From Asterias rubens (lineage: Eukaryota; Echinodermata; Asteroidea; Forcipulatida; Asteriidae): DNA of 64,000 nt. Under the pieces are notes generated by a model. That model was given only the letters and a program-made list of their open reading frames with translations. It was not told the DNA's origin and ran no database searches. A program made the translations under genes and the position numbers. Below are positions 1 through 11,000 of this stretch, one piece after another. The stretch spans positions 1,390,762 to 1,454,761 of the forward strand of contig NC_047064.1 in NCBI RefSeq assembly GCF_902459465.1. The letters run 5' to 3'. How positions within the stretch are numbered: the first letter of the stretch is position 1; every line of letters starts with the position of its first letter.

Positions 1-80
1 TATACATGTGCATAGTACTCCAGTATGACAGATCTCCTGCGTTGCTATAGAAATGTGACATCAGTGAGTAGGCAAGTCCT

Positions 81-274
81 GGTTCCAAATTCATAGAGCT
101 GCTTAAGCAGAAAATGTTGCTTAACAATTGTCTGCTAAGCAGAAATGAGCAGGATACCAGTTACAAATTGTTCATATGAAATGTTAGTTTAGCTGGTAAC
201 CTCATTCTGGTAAGCATAACTTTGATATGCTTAGCTACTTCTTGTGCTTAAGCAGTTCAATGAAATTGGGCCCT
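81..274. mobile_element. GGGCCCAATTTCATAGAGCTGC MITE family, copy
   Basis: CAAATTCATAGAGCTGCTTAAGC on the left mirrors AAGCAGTTCAATGAAATTGGGCCC on the right. The interior is rich in CTTAGC/GCTAAG and includes GATACCAG(T/C). Confidence 0.8.
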
Positions 275-832
275 GTCATAAGCTTTCCAAACTAAAATGT
301 CATAAAATTCTTCCGTTTGGCAGAGTTTAGGCAATGAAAAACAAGCTTTGTTTTGTTTTGTCGTTTTTAAGGGGCAATGAGTAGATCTATCTTTGTGAAG
401 TTATATTTTGCCTACCGGTATATGTGATTGAGGCATAGCCTTGTTTACAGTGTGTATACATGTATATATCAGTACAAGCGACTCTTTGAGTTGTATTTAT
501 TATCATAGAAAACTAAGCTGCTGTTTGACATGACAGGTTCATTTTGTTGTAATAATTTTAACACCTGTTGTGCTGGAATGTGAGGGAGGAAACAAGAGTG
601 TGTAATAATTAATAATTGTGGTTCAAGTAGAAAAGACATTGCATCTTTTTTTTTTTTATTCAGAGTTTTGGGGGAAAAAGGGTCCTTTTTGAAGACTACT
701 GTAATATGCTTGTGGTAATTTTGGGGGGGCAGTCTCTTCCTTTCTGTTTTTTTAGGCTACAGAGTTTTTTGGGAACTGTCTTTTTTGTCGTAGTCTTACT
801 TTTATTATTTACTTGCGTAGTCTTCTATTTAC

Positions 833-1210
833 TTAAAGATGCTATGTCAGATTTTTGGCCCCAAACATTAAAAAAAGTATTTTTTTGAGTGAATGGTATT
901 TCAAAGAGTATCACCCGCTGAACAAAAAAAGTTTAACTTTTACTTTTAATGGTCAGGAACCATGACAAAAATTTAAAACGTTTCTTATAAAACACATTAG
1001 AATTGGTCAAGTGATATAATTATTGTCGAGATCCCGACACAAACTAATTTTGAGCACTTTATTTCACTGCTACTAATAATTGGTGGACTTTTTCGAGCAA
1101 TGGCTCAAATGAAAGCTTGTAACTTTCTCGACCCCCATCAAAATACCTATTGAATTTTAAATCAGAACTTTTGGGTCAAATCGGCCAAAAATCTGACATA
1201 GTATCTTTTA
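833..1210. mobile_element. MITE family with TTAAAGATGCTATGTCAGA ends, copy 1
   Basis: The left end TTAAAGATGCTATGTCAGAT mirrors the right end ATCTGACATAGTATCTTTTA. The interior (TTTTACTTTTAATGGTCAGG, AATTTTGAGCACTTTATTTC) is shared with the copy at 1837. Confidence 0.85.
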
Positions 1211-1680
1211 GTACACTTCATACGTTTATTCTGCATAAAGTATATTATAGATTTTCCCTACTTGACAATTCATGTTAATTCAGCCATCTTTATGGGCAAT
1301 GAAAATCTGCATAAACACTGAATGCGACACTAGGAAGTTGGGTATATTCCTGGTGTGATTGGTCAGTGAATCACTTGGCTGCCAAAACCCAAGTCAAAAG
1401 CCAAAACCCAAGTAGCCTGTGAAGATGATGGTCATCAGGAACGGGCCGAACCGTATATATGGTCAAGCTTTGTCTCGGTGCTTTATGTTTCAAATCACAT
1501 CATTCGTTTGATCATGTAAGAAGAATTCTTTGAAAATGTACAACTATAAACAAAGGCTTGAAGAACTCATTGGTGAAATTTGTGTTGATAGGGTTGCATT
1601 GAAACAATATTTACAGGCACCGCTTACAGTGGAGAGAATTTCTAAATTTTCCTCACTGAAAACAAAACTTGCTGTATGAT

Positions 1681-1836
1681 TGATAATCATGAAGCCTAAA
1701 ACCTGGTCATGCTTCACACGAAAGTGAATGCAAAGCGAATAATGTTATACAAAATAATCATGTATGTGATGTTTTTCCAATTGTGACAAGAGGAAAGTTG
1801 CTTCGCTTTCGCAATTTGTTTGAAATATGAACCGAC
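1681..1836. mobile_element. MITE-like element with GTTCATACTTCC-type end, degenerate
   Basis: Its right end ATATGAACCGACTT and internal GCGAAT/TTCGC motifs resemble the copies at 7655-7792 and 23156-23295. Confidence 0.5.
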
Positions 1837-2211
1837 TTAAAGATGCTATGTCAGATTTTTGGCCCTTAACATTAAAAAATAGATTTTTTTTGAGTGAATG
1901 GTATTAAAAAAAAAAAAATGGTATTACGAAAAAAAAGTTAAACTTTTACTTTTAATGGTCAGGAACCATGACAAAAATTTTAAACAGTTCATATAAAACA
2001 CATAAGCATTGGTCAAGTGATATATTGTTGGGATTCGACACAAACTAATTTTGAGCACTTTATTTCACTGCCACTAATAATTGGCTGACTTTTTCGAGCA
2101 ATGGCTCAAATAAAAGCTTGTTACTTTCTCAACCCCCATCAAAATACCTAATGAATTTTAAATCAAAATTTTTTTGTCAAATCGACCAAAAATCTGACAT
2201 AGCATCTTTAA
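1837..2211. mobile_element. MITE family with TTAAAGATGCTATGTCAGA ends, copy 2
   Basis: A second copy in the same orientation, with TTAA at both ends (TTAAAGATGC ... GCATCTTTAA). It abuts the end of another element (1681-1836). Confidence 0.85.
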
Positions 2212-3128
2212 CTGCGTGAAGTTATAAAGATTTATGGTGTTAACTCTTGCATATGCTCCCATCTCTAAGGATAGTCATTGGAAACACACATTCTTTTTAG
2301 CCATTGCATTTATTAGCTACCGAGAAGTAGTCCTTGGGATTTCAGAGACGGGGCTGTTTTACTTTGTGATGTTACATACAAGAGTTCTGTTTGCATGGAA
2401 AATTATTATTTTTTGTTAGATAAATTTACATTTCCGTTGCCCAAATTTGAGGCAAACATTGCTTTCTCGTTATTGTAGTGATTTTGTTGAGTTTACTGAC
2501 ATTCAGATTCATAGAACAACCTTGTTTTGAGAGATAATTTAGATATTAGTTTTTGTATTTTTAGCAGGCAAAGCAGTATCACAAGTATTAAAATCAAGGT
2601 ATGTTGGTAAAACTTATCAGGAAAATAGGTTATGTATTCTAATAACTCTCATGACTCAAGAGCACTTTTTGTTATTCAACATTTCATTATTAAATCTAGC
2701 TCGAGAGACAGGTTTTTTTTTTTGTGATTAAGTATATAAAAATTGTCCTCGGCGGAGTGCTGCAATTGTCCTATTTTTATGCATTTGATGTAGCATAGAT
2801 TTATACTCTGTGTGGCATGGAGAGACAAATTCTACCAGTTGATTGTAGAACTAGACAGAAAAGAGTTGTTTTTCTCTTTACTTTTTTAGATAGTAAAATT
2901 AGAATCGCTAGATAAGGGATTGATGTATATACTATCATTACTTATGTACATTCAGAGTCATGTGAAGTGCATTACTCAGGAATGCAAGTACAAATAAATT
3001 GCCTGTGCAAATTCAATGAAAACCATAATTTTTTGTTTCTGTTACAGGAAGACTGTCGTATTAGTGACCATAGCAGGCTTGTGGTCGTACATGGAATTGA
3101 ACTCTTACCTAGTTTGTTGTTACATCAC

Positions 3129-3344
3129 ATTAGGGAGCTTTCGTTTTCGATGGCGGATGTTCCTGAGACGTTGTGTAGTTTTCAGCCAAACGTTGCCGTT
3201 TTCAGCACAACACAGATTCATCCCAAGTACCGTCGTAGAAATTGAGGGACGACCGTTCTCAACGCCGACGCATGCGCACATGACCCCAAACTTCATTGTT
3301 ACCGTCGCAGAACCATCCGTTGTCCAAAACGAAAGCTCCCTAAT
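3129..3344. mobile_element. MITE with ATTAGGGAGCTTTCGTTTT ends
   Basis: A perfect 19-bp terminal inverted repeat, ATTAGGGAGCTTTCGTTTT and AAAACGAAAGCTCCCTAAT, encloses 216 bp. The overlapping open frames on both strands do not resemble known proteins. Confidence 0.85.
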
Positions 3345-3560
3345 ATAAAAATGATGGCATCCTTCGTGATGTGATGGCCAGCATGTGAGCTGCAACTGGG
3401 TTTGTTTAGTTCATAATTCATAATTCCATGTACAGTCACAGGATGTACAGTCACAGGGCTGCCATGATCATAAAGATAGTTTCCAATTAAATTTACAAGT
3501 TCAACTTTGGGAGTCAATTTCTTCCAATACTTTTTGCCAAGTTTTGACAAAAATTATCTA

Positions 3561-6348
3561 ATCAGGTTTGAGCCAAGATCCAACAAAAATGCAAGGCTTA
3601 CTTACAAAAATCACAAGGGTAATACCCCTTGTGATTTTTATCTGATTTCAGCAAAATTTCAACAAAACTGCAAGGTTTTCTCCCGTGTGATTTTATCCGA
3701 TTTTAGGCAAATTTCAACAAAAATGCAAGACTTACCCCTTGTGTTTTTATCTGATTTTAGGCAAATTTCAACAAAGATGCAAGGCTTACCCCTTGTGTTT
3801 TTATCTGATTTTAGGCAAATTTCAACAAAGATGCAAGGCTTACCCCTTGTGTTTTTATCTGATTTTAGGCAAATTTCAACAAAGATGCAAGGCTTACCCC
3901 TTGTGTTTTTATCTGATTTTAGGCAAATTTCAACAAAGATGCAAGGCTTACCCCTTGTGTTTTTATCTGATTTTAGGCAAATTTCAACAAAGATGCAAGG
4001 CTTACCCCTTGTGTTTTTATCTGATTTTAGGCAAATTTCAACAAAGATGCAAGGCTTACCCCTTGTGTTTTTATCTGATTTTAGGCAAATTTCAACAAAG
4101 ATGCAAGGCTTACCCCTTGTGTTTTTATCTGATTTTAGGCAAATTTCAACAAAAATGCAAGGCTTACCCCTTGTGATTTTATCTGATTTTAGCAAAATTT
4201 CAACAAAAATGCAAGGTTTACCCCCTTGTGAGTTTATCTGATTTTAGGCAGATTTCCACAAAAATGCAAGGCTTACCCCTTGTGATTTTATCTGATTTTA
4301 GCAAAATTTCAACAAAAATGCAAGGTTTACCCCCTTGTGAGTTTATCTGATTTTAGGCAGATTTCCACAAAAATGCAAGGCTTACCCCTTGTGATTTTAT
4401 CTGATTTTAGCCAAACTCCAACAAAGATGCAAGGCTTACCCCTTGTGATTTTATCTGATTTTAGGCAAATTTCAACAAAAATGCAAGGCTTACCCCTTGG
4501 GATTTTATCTGATTTTAGGCAAATTTCAACAAAAATGCAAGGTTTACCCCCTTGTGAGTTTATCTGATTTTAGGCAGATTTCCACAAAAATGCAAGGCTT
4601 ACCCCTTGTGATTTTATCTGATTTTAGCAAAATTTCAACAAAAATGCAAGGTTTACCCCCTTGTGATTTTATCTGATTTTAGGCAAATTTCAACAAAAAT
4701 GCAAGGTTTACCCCTTGTGATTTTATCTGATTTTAGGCAAATTTCAACAAAAATGCAAGGCTTACCCCTTGTGATTTTATCTGATTTTAGCAAAATTTCA
4801 ACAAAAATGCAAGGCTTACCCCCTTGTGATTTTATCTGATTTTAGGCAAATTTCAACAAAAATGCAAGGTTTACCCCTTGTGATTTTATCTGATTTTAGG
4901 CAAATTTCAACAAAAATGCAAGGCTTACCCCTTGTGATTTTATCTGATTTTAGCAAAATTTCAACAAAAATGCAAGGTTTACCCCCTTGTGAGTTTATCT
5001 GATTTTAGGCAGATTTCCACAAAAATGCAAGGCTTACCCCTTGTAATTTTTATCTGATTTTAGGCAAATTTCAACAAAAATGCAAGGCTTACCCCTTGTG
5101 ATTTTAGCTGAATTCAGAAAAATTTCAACAAAAATGCAAGGCTAATTTTACCCCTTGTGATTTTATCTGATTTTAGCCAAACTCCAACAAAGATGCAAGG
5201 CTTACCCCTTGTGATTTTATCTGATTTTAGGCAAATTTCAACAAAAATGCAAGGCTTACCCCTTGGGATTTTATCTGATTTTAGGCAAATTTCAACAAAA
5301 ATGCAAGGTTTACCCCTTGTGATTTTATATGATTTTATGCAAATTTCAACAAAAATGCAAGGCTAACTAACCCCTTGTGATTTTATCTGATTTTAGCAAA
5401 ATTTCAACAAAAATGCAAGGCTTACCCCTTGTGAGTTTATCTGATTTTAGGCAGATTTCCACAAAAATGCAAGGCTTACCCCTTGTAATTTTATCTGATT
5501 TTAGGCAAATTTCAACAAAAATGCAAGGCTTACCCCTTGTGATTTTAGCTGAATTCAGCAAAATTTCAACAAAAATGCAAGGCTAATTTTACCCCTTGTG
5601 ATTTTATCTGATTTTAGCCAAACTCCAACAAAGATGCAAGGCTTACCCCTTGTGATTTTATCTGATTTTAGCCAAACTCAAACAAAAATGCAAGGCTTAC
5701 CCCTTGGGATTTCATCTGATTTTAGTCAAATTTCAACAAAAATGCAAGGCTTACCCCTTGTGATTTTATCTGATTTTAGGCAAATTTCAACAAAAATGCA
5801 AGGCTTACCCCTTGTGATTTTATCTGATTTTAGGCAAATTTCAACAAAAATGCAAGGCTTACCCCTTGTGATTTTATCTGATTTTAGGCAAATTTCAACA
5901 AAAATGCAAGGCTTACCCCTTGTGATTTTATCTGATTTTAGTCAAATTTCAACAAAAATGCAAGGCTTACCCCTTGTGATTTTGTCTGATTTAAGGCACA
6001 TTTCAAGTAAAATGCAAGGCTTACCCCTTGTGATTTTATCTGATTTTAGCAAAATTTCAACAAAAATGCAAGGTTTACCCCATGTGAGTTTATTTATTAA
6101 GGCTTTATTATCCCTTGTGAATTTATCAGATTTTGGCAAAAATGTTGACAAAAATGCAAGGCTACCCCTTGTTACTTATCAGATTGTTGCCCAGTTATGA
6201 CAAAAATGCTAGGGTTTACCCCTTGTGATCATATTTTAGCCTAGTTTTGACAAAAATCCTTACCCCTTGTAATTTTATCAGATTTTTTCAAAATTTCTGG
6301 GCTCAAATTTGGTAAATCATTTTCGTTGGATGTGGGCTCAAATCTGAT
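3561..6348. repeat. 54-bp minisatellite (about 49 copies) with inverted ends
   Basis: Unit: about 54 bp around CTGATTTTAGGCAAATTTCAAC and AAATGCAAGGCTTACCCC. Between about 3739 and 4176 eight units are nearly identical; later units vary (AGCCAAACTCC, GGCAGATTTCC types) and show a longer-period pattern of about 440 bp (compare 5034-5200 with 5474-5640). Because 54 is a multiple of three, several frames stay open through the array and give an 18-residue repeat; this is not evidence of a protein. The array is bounded by an imperfect inverted 24-mer, 3561-3584 against 6325-6348 (21 of 24 match). A small hairpin at 3605-3639 marks a switch in unit orientation. Confidence 0.93.
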
Positions 6349-6365
6349 ACAATCACAAGGGGTTA

Positions 6366-7100
6366 AAAACATTTCTATAATTTTGTTCAAGAAGGTCTTA
6401 AAGTAACAAGGCCAAGTTGTGAAAACATCAAAACATTTCTTTAACAAAAATACTAAAGTCTAGTTTATTTTTTGAAATACAATAACTTTTCTTTATCAAT
6501 AACAAAAAATAAATAATGTCATAAGTAAATAATGTCATAATATTGATCAATAAATATATGTCATAATTGATTTTTAAGATTTACGCAACTGCATCATTTG
6601 ACCTTATTTGGCTTGTGGCTCGGACCTATGAAATTGAGTCCTTTTGATCAGGCCCATTGCCTTGATGCATGTCTGCCATCGACAAGGCAAGGGCACTGGG
6701 CACGCGTGAAGTATGCTCTGACTGGGATAAATAGACAAATTACAAATTAGAGAAATTAATATAGGGAATGATGGATATATTTAAACTCCAAAAAGAACAT
6801 TTCATGAATGATAAGTAGGCCTGCATCAAATTGCATGCTGGTAATCAAACTAACCTACACACCAGTGACCATTAATTGGTACACGATAGCTTATACATGG
6901 CACTGCAGAAATACTTGCCAATATACACTGTAGTACAGGTGCAAATTCAAGCAAGTCAACTTCAATAGTATAAATCTCTTAATTTGTGCATTAAGTTGAT
7001 GCATGGCCCCGACTGCTTATTAAATTAAAGCTACACTAAATAATGTGCGACTTGACTTGTGAGTTGCTCTGTGAGTTTAGACCACTTGACTTGTGGCATG
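6366..7100. other. gene-free AT-rich spacer between minisatellites
   Basis: No convincing frame, RNA gene or inverted repeat was found here. Confidence 0.5.
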
Positions 7101-7124
7101 GCATTGACTTGCGAACAAATTACT

Positions 7125-7530
7125 TGTGGCTTGACTTGTGACTGGCCAATATGACTAGTGATTTGACTTGTGACTGGCCAATATGACTAGTGATTTGATT
7201 TGTGACTGGCCAATATGACTAGTGATTTGACTTGTGACGCCAATATGACTAGTAATTCGACTTGTGACTGGCCAATATGACTTGTGACTTGCCAAATGAA
7301 TAGTGATTTGACTTGTGACTGGCCAATATGACTAGTGATTTGACTTGTGATGCCAATATGACTAGTGATTCGACTTGTGACTGGCCAATATGACTTGTGA
7401 CTTGCCAAATGAATAGTGATTTGACTTGTGACTGGCCAATATGACTAGTGATTTGACTTGTGACTGGCCAATATGACTAGTGATTTGACTTGTGACTGGC
7501 CAATATGACTAGTGATTTGACTTGGACTTG
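7125..7530. repeat. 32-bp minisatellite, about 12-13 units
   Basis: Unit: CTTGTGACTGGCCAATATGA plus CTAGTGATTTGA, with shortened variants. A composite block of about 113 bp appears twice (starting near 7231 and 7344), containing the variants with GACGCCAATATG, TAATTCGA and TTGCCAAATGAATAG. This is a small higher-order pattern. No gene is present. Confidence 0.9.
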
Positions 7531-7654
7531 CAAATAATGACTTGCTGCCATTCCAAGTGATGATGATGTGCTATCCAACCATCTGCAAAGCCGTAACAGC
7601 CAATGGGAGACTTTTGGGAACACTCGGTGGCAGCAGACTTGCCAGTCGTGCTTT

Positions 7655-7792
7655 TTTGCGGTCATTACAAAAATTCGCAGTGAGTTAAGTTGTGCTCAAC
7701 TCTCTTGCGAATATGGCATCAAAAACAGAGTTTTGACATCAAGTCACGTCACATTCGCATTGCATTAGCAGGAAGTATGAACCGGGCTTTAA
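7655..7792. mobile_element. MITE-like element ending GGAAGTATGAACCGGGCTT
   Basis: It shares its right end (GCAGGAAGTATGAACCG) and interior ATTCGC motifs with 23156-23295. The left end is degenerate. Confidence 0.6.
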
Positions 7793-7820
7793 TCTGTTTA
7801 ATAATGTCTATGTCTATATT

Positions 7821-7965
7821 ATGAATTGCACACATCAGAAAATTAAGAATTACCTTAATAATTATTTGTGAAGTCAAATCATTGTGAAATCAGCGGTTAC
7901 TTTGGTAGGATTCGAACCCACATCATTAGGTTCCAGCACTCTGGTTCAAGAAGGGTTAACAAGCT
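7821..7965 (-). mobile_element. tRNA-derived SINE, degenerate second copy
   Basis: On the minus strand the B-box-like GGGTTCGAATCCTACC is followed by the same tail as the copy at 8072 (TGATGTGTGCAATTCATAAT). The A box is weak. Confidence 0.5.
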
Positions 7966-8071
7966 AACAAGGTTAGTTTGTATGTTTAGAAGATCATCCC
8001 GTCAAAGGGACTCGGCAAACTCCCACAAGGGGATATAAACACTTAGCTGGCAACACCTAATAATCTACAAT

Positions 8072-8222
8072 TATGAATTGCACACATCAAGAAATTAAGA
8101 TTCAGAACATAGACGTCAATACTTATTCTAGTCATTGGTGCAATAATTGTATAGCTTGATAGGATTCAAACTCGCAACCTTATGATTGCAAGTCGAGCGG
8201 TCTAACTACAGTGACCCATGTG
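8072..8222 (-). mobile_element. tRNA-derived SINE, degenerate
   Basis: The minus strand has GGGTCACTGTAGTTAGACCG and GCGAGTTTGAATCCTATC, a tRNA-like head. The tail CTTGATGTGTGCAATTCATA is shared with the copy at about 7821-7965. It is just downstream of the ASB1 stop codon. Confidence 0.6.
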
Positions 8223-8230
8223 GAGACACT

Positions 8231-10037
8231 TCATGATGCAGAATGTTGCAGATATTTTCTCAGAGTAGCAGGCAGCGGTAGTTCATTGAGTGAAGAGAGT
8301 CTTTTGACACCTAGGCTGCTACGGATCGCTGAACGACAGAGGGTCTCGAGGCTGCGAGGTGCTAGAAGAAAGATGAGGTAAGGGATTGTAAGTAAACAAA
8401 TAAAGTATTACTGCGTTGAGATTGAGGGGAGGAAAACTGAAAGAAGTTTTCTCAGAATAATTCAATCTGATGTTTTGGATACTGGCAAATTTTACACTTG
8501 AAGTCGAGAACACTGTAACGTGAGGTTAGAGATTTTTATTTTTTTTTCCAATAACATGCAGACTCTATCTATTGGAAAATAAAGATCAACTTTTCCGTTC
8601 CTCTTAAAGCCATTATACACTTTCGGAACAGAAAGAAAAAAAAAAGTTCACAGATTTACAAATAACTTACAGGGTTTACAGAAGGTAATGGTGAAAGACT
8701 TCTCTTGAAATATTATTTCATGAAACGCTTTACTTTTTGAAAAAACATTAAAACAAACTCAATTCTCAATATAACGAGAATTACAGATATTTTATTTTAA
8801 ACACACGCCATGACACAGCGAAACATGCGGAAACAAGGGTGGGTTTTCCCGTTATTTTCTCCCGACTCCGATGACCGATTGAGCCTAAATTTTCACAGGT
8901 TCATTGTTTTATATATAAGTTGTGATACACGAAGAGTGGGCCTTTGGACAACACTGTTTACCGAAAGTGTCCAATGGCTTAAATGATGAATATCAAGCCT
9001 TTTCTCTTTAGCTGCACCACGCATCTGGAACTCTCTACTACCTAATCTTAGATCTTGTCATTGTACCACAAAATTAAAATCTCTTCTCAAAACTTATAAA
9101 TCTTATGTCACAGGTTTTCAAGGGCTAACTTGGTTGTGTCTGTTTTCTTTTGTTTGTTTTTGGTTTACTGCACCTTGAACACCCAGCAATGTGCGCATTA
9201 CAAGTCTTTATTATTATCATTTAATAGTAGTGCTTTGTGAAATTAATAAACATGCCATTCCCTGACAAAGTCAAGATGTAACTTACTTTTCATGTAGGTG
9301 ACGTAAGCATCAAGTTCACGGTTCTCCTCCGACCTCAGATTTTGATCAAAACATTTGGATTTCCATCTCCTGCTGTTGTTTGTCATCTTTCCTCCAAACT
9401 CAAACAACAACTTCACAAAATAAATATCACCCCAGTGAATAGCAGCATCTAACAGAGATGGGTTAGACTCCAAGTCCTTATCGGTGAGTCGGCAGTTTGG
9501 ATCTGCTCCTCCGAACAGGAGCATACGAAAGCATTTCTGGTGACGGTAGGTGAAGCTCACTTGAAGAGGAGTGTTGTTTCCCCACTGTCCCTTTGTTAAG
9601 GAACAGTTAACGTCAGCTCCAGCTTGTAGCAGTAGCTCTAAGCACTCGTCAAGTCCCTGCATAGCAGCGATGTAAACTGGGGTGCTCAGACACTTTGGAC
9701 TGCCATTCGGGTCTGCACTCTTGCTTAGCAGAGCCTCAACACACCTTGGGTGGTTGTTTTTGACGGCAACAAATAGCGGAGTTTGTCCTTTGATGTCGGG
9801 GATATTCACATCTGCTCCTAATGCGATGAGAAAAATGACACAGGCTTCCTCGCCTGATGTTGCAGCGAGACGGAGCGGTGAGCAACCAAGATGGTTTAAT
9901 TGGTTGATGTTCTTTCGATTCTCAGGGATGGCAAGAATTGATTGGATATTGATGTAGTCGCCAATATATGCTGATTGATGTAAAGGCGAGTTGGAGACTG
10001 TGTCTCTACGTGGAGTTTGATGTCTTACCATCTTCAT
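8231..10037 (-). CDS. ASB1: ASB1-like ankyrin repeat and SOCS box protein, 2 exons, 293 aa
   Basis: Exon 1 is 10037-9287 and ends at donor A|GTAAGT in phase 1. Exon 2 is 8361-8231, after acceptor TTCTTCTAG. Together they give 294 codons with stop. Exon 1 encodes ankyrin repeats (LHQSAYIGDY, SPLRLAATSGEEACVIFL, GADVNIPDIKGQTPLFVAV, ADPNGS...STPVYIAAMQG, LLLQAGADVN), in the order and spacing of vertebrate ASB1. Exon 2 encodes a SOCS box: PRSLETLCRSAIRSSLG followed by LPLPATLRKYLQ, matching the ASB1 pattern (PRTL..LCR..VR..LG, then LPLP). ASB proteins use the SOCS box to bind Elongin B/C and Cullin-5 and act as substrate receptors of ubiquitin ligases, the ankyrin repeats holding the target. The length is somewhat below human ASB1 (335 aa). 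The start ATG is the first in frame; a further 5' exon cannot be excluded. The intron contains a MITE and a LINE remnant. Confidence 0.92.
8605..8984. mobile_element. 380-bp MITE in the ASB1 intron
   Basis: The left end TTAAAGCCATTATACACTTTCGG mirrors the right end CCGAAAGTGTCCAATGGCTTAA. The interior has no open frame of note. Confidence 0.8.
8993..9224 (+). mobile_element. 3' end of a non-LTR retrotransposon (LINE)
   Basis: The plus strand reads FSLAAPRIWNSLLPNLRS and KLKSLLKTY, the typical C-terminus of LINE reverse-transcriptase proteins. It is followed by a short 3' UTR ending GCGCATTACAAG and a TTATTATTAT tail. It is a 5'-truncated remnant within the ASB1 intron and antisense to that gene. 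Confidence 0.78.
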
Positions 10038-10235
10038 TTAAGGCTACATGGACGACTTGGTAAAAAACATGAAAGTGTTCTGTTGTAAATGTTTGTGTCA
10101 CGAAACCTCGATACCACAGTCTAGTAAAAATATCAGTTATAAACTTACTTCTGGTATAATTCTAAAAGGTAAAGGTACTTGATGTTGTTCGTCACTTCAC
10201 TCCACTGCCTACTTCTACTCTAGAAACCATTGACC

Positions 10236-10267
10236 CTCACGGGGGAGCCTTATAGTTTCTAGAAGTA
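10236..10267. repeat. short dispersed motif, shared with 15848-15879
   Basis: CTCACGGGGGAGCCTTATAG plus TTTCTAGAAGTA occurs at both places, probably an end of a dispersed element. Confidence 0.7.
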
Positions 10268-10594
10268 TCCACTGCCCTGCCACATTTTCAATAATTATAG
10301 TAAGGCGCTGAGTCAATTCAACCTGCCAAAATACAACACAAGAAACGGAAAATGGAATAAGTTTTGATAACGGTACACAACAAATAAATGATTGATTGAT
10401 CGAGCTACAACAAGCCCATATATTTGTTTCTATTGATGTGTTAGCATAAACATTTTTATCTTCAAGTACGCGCTAATCCTCCAATCAGATTCGCAGAATG
10501 GAGTGGTGATAAAAACCTGTATTGCACGGCTAATATCACTACCTGCGTCTTGTGTGTTCTATGACACGCGCCAAGTTTGCTTGAAGATAAATAT

Positions 10595-10740
10595 GTTATC
10601 ACATGCGCGCTCTTGGAAATGGGGAAAATATAGCGCGTCTGCGTCCCATATCCACCGAGGCCGAAGGCCTCATTGGATATGGGACGCAGAAGCACTAAAT
10701 ATTTTTCCGTATTCCACTCGCGCTTGTGTGATGTGATAAC
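10595..10740. mobile_element. foldback element with CTGCGTCCCATATCCA arms
   Basis: Inverted arms start at GTTATCACAT and end ATGTGATAAC. The innermost CTGCGTCCCATATCCA/TGGATATGGGACGCAG is perfect and the loop is about 18 bp. It lies upstream of ASB1. Confidence 0.8.
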
Positions 10741-10931
10741 TTATAATATCACATGTAAATTGAACTCAGCAGAGTAGTCAGGACTTGGTATTTAAGTAGT
10801 TGGCATCAGGGGCCTGATTTTTGGATAAGGCCCTTTGCTTAGGGCTTGAACTCTGAAGGGAGGGGGGACGAGCCCTGGGGATCTAGCCTACTCAGCTAGT
10901 ACTAGAACTTTGAGGTTCGTTCCGCTCTGGA

Positions 10932-11000
10932 GTAGTATTTGCGATAAACCCTCCTCCCGGCGGCGAAGCCGTCGGGAGGAGGGTTACGTTTTCGCAACTA
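10932..11000. repeat. GC-rich hairpin
   Basis: Arms AACCCTCCTCCCGGCGGC and GCCGTCGGGAGGAGGGTT enclose a 3-nt loop. Outer pairing GTAG...CTAC continues with some mismatches. It is followed at about 11028-11050 by a run of about 23 G. Confidence 0.8.

Noticed and set aside
3507..4241. A 244-codon plus-strand frame (and a 178-codon minus-strand one) that look like a repetitive protein
   Set aside because: Both are by-products of the 54-bp tandem repeat, whose length is a multiple of three; no conserved protein features, start context or splice context.
3605..7530. CRISPR array
   Set aside because: The tandem units are contiguous with no unique spacers, and the genome is eukaryotic.
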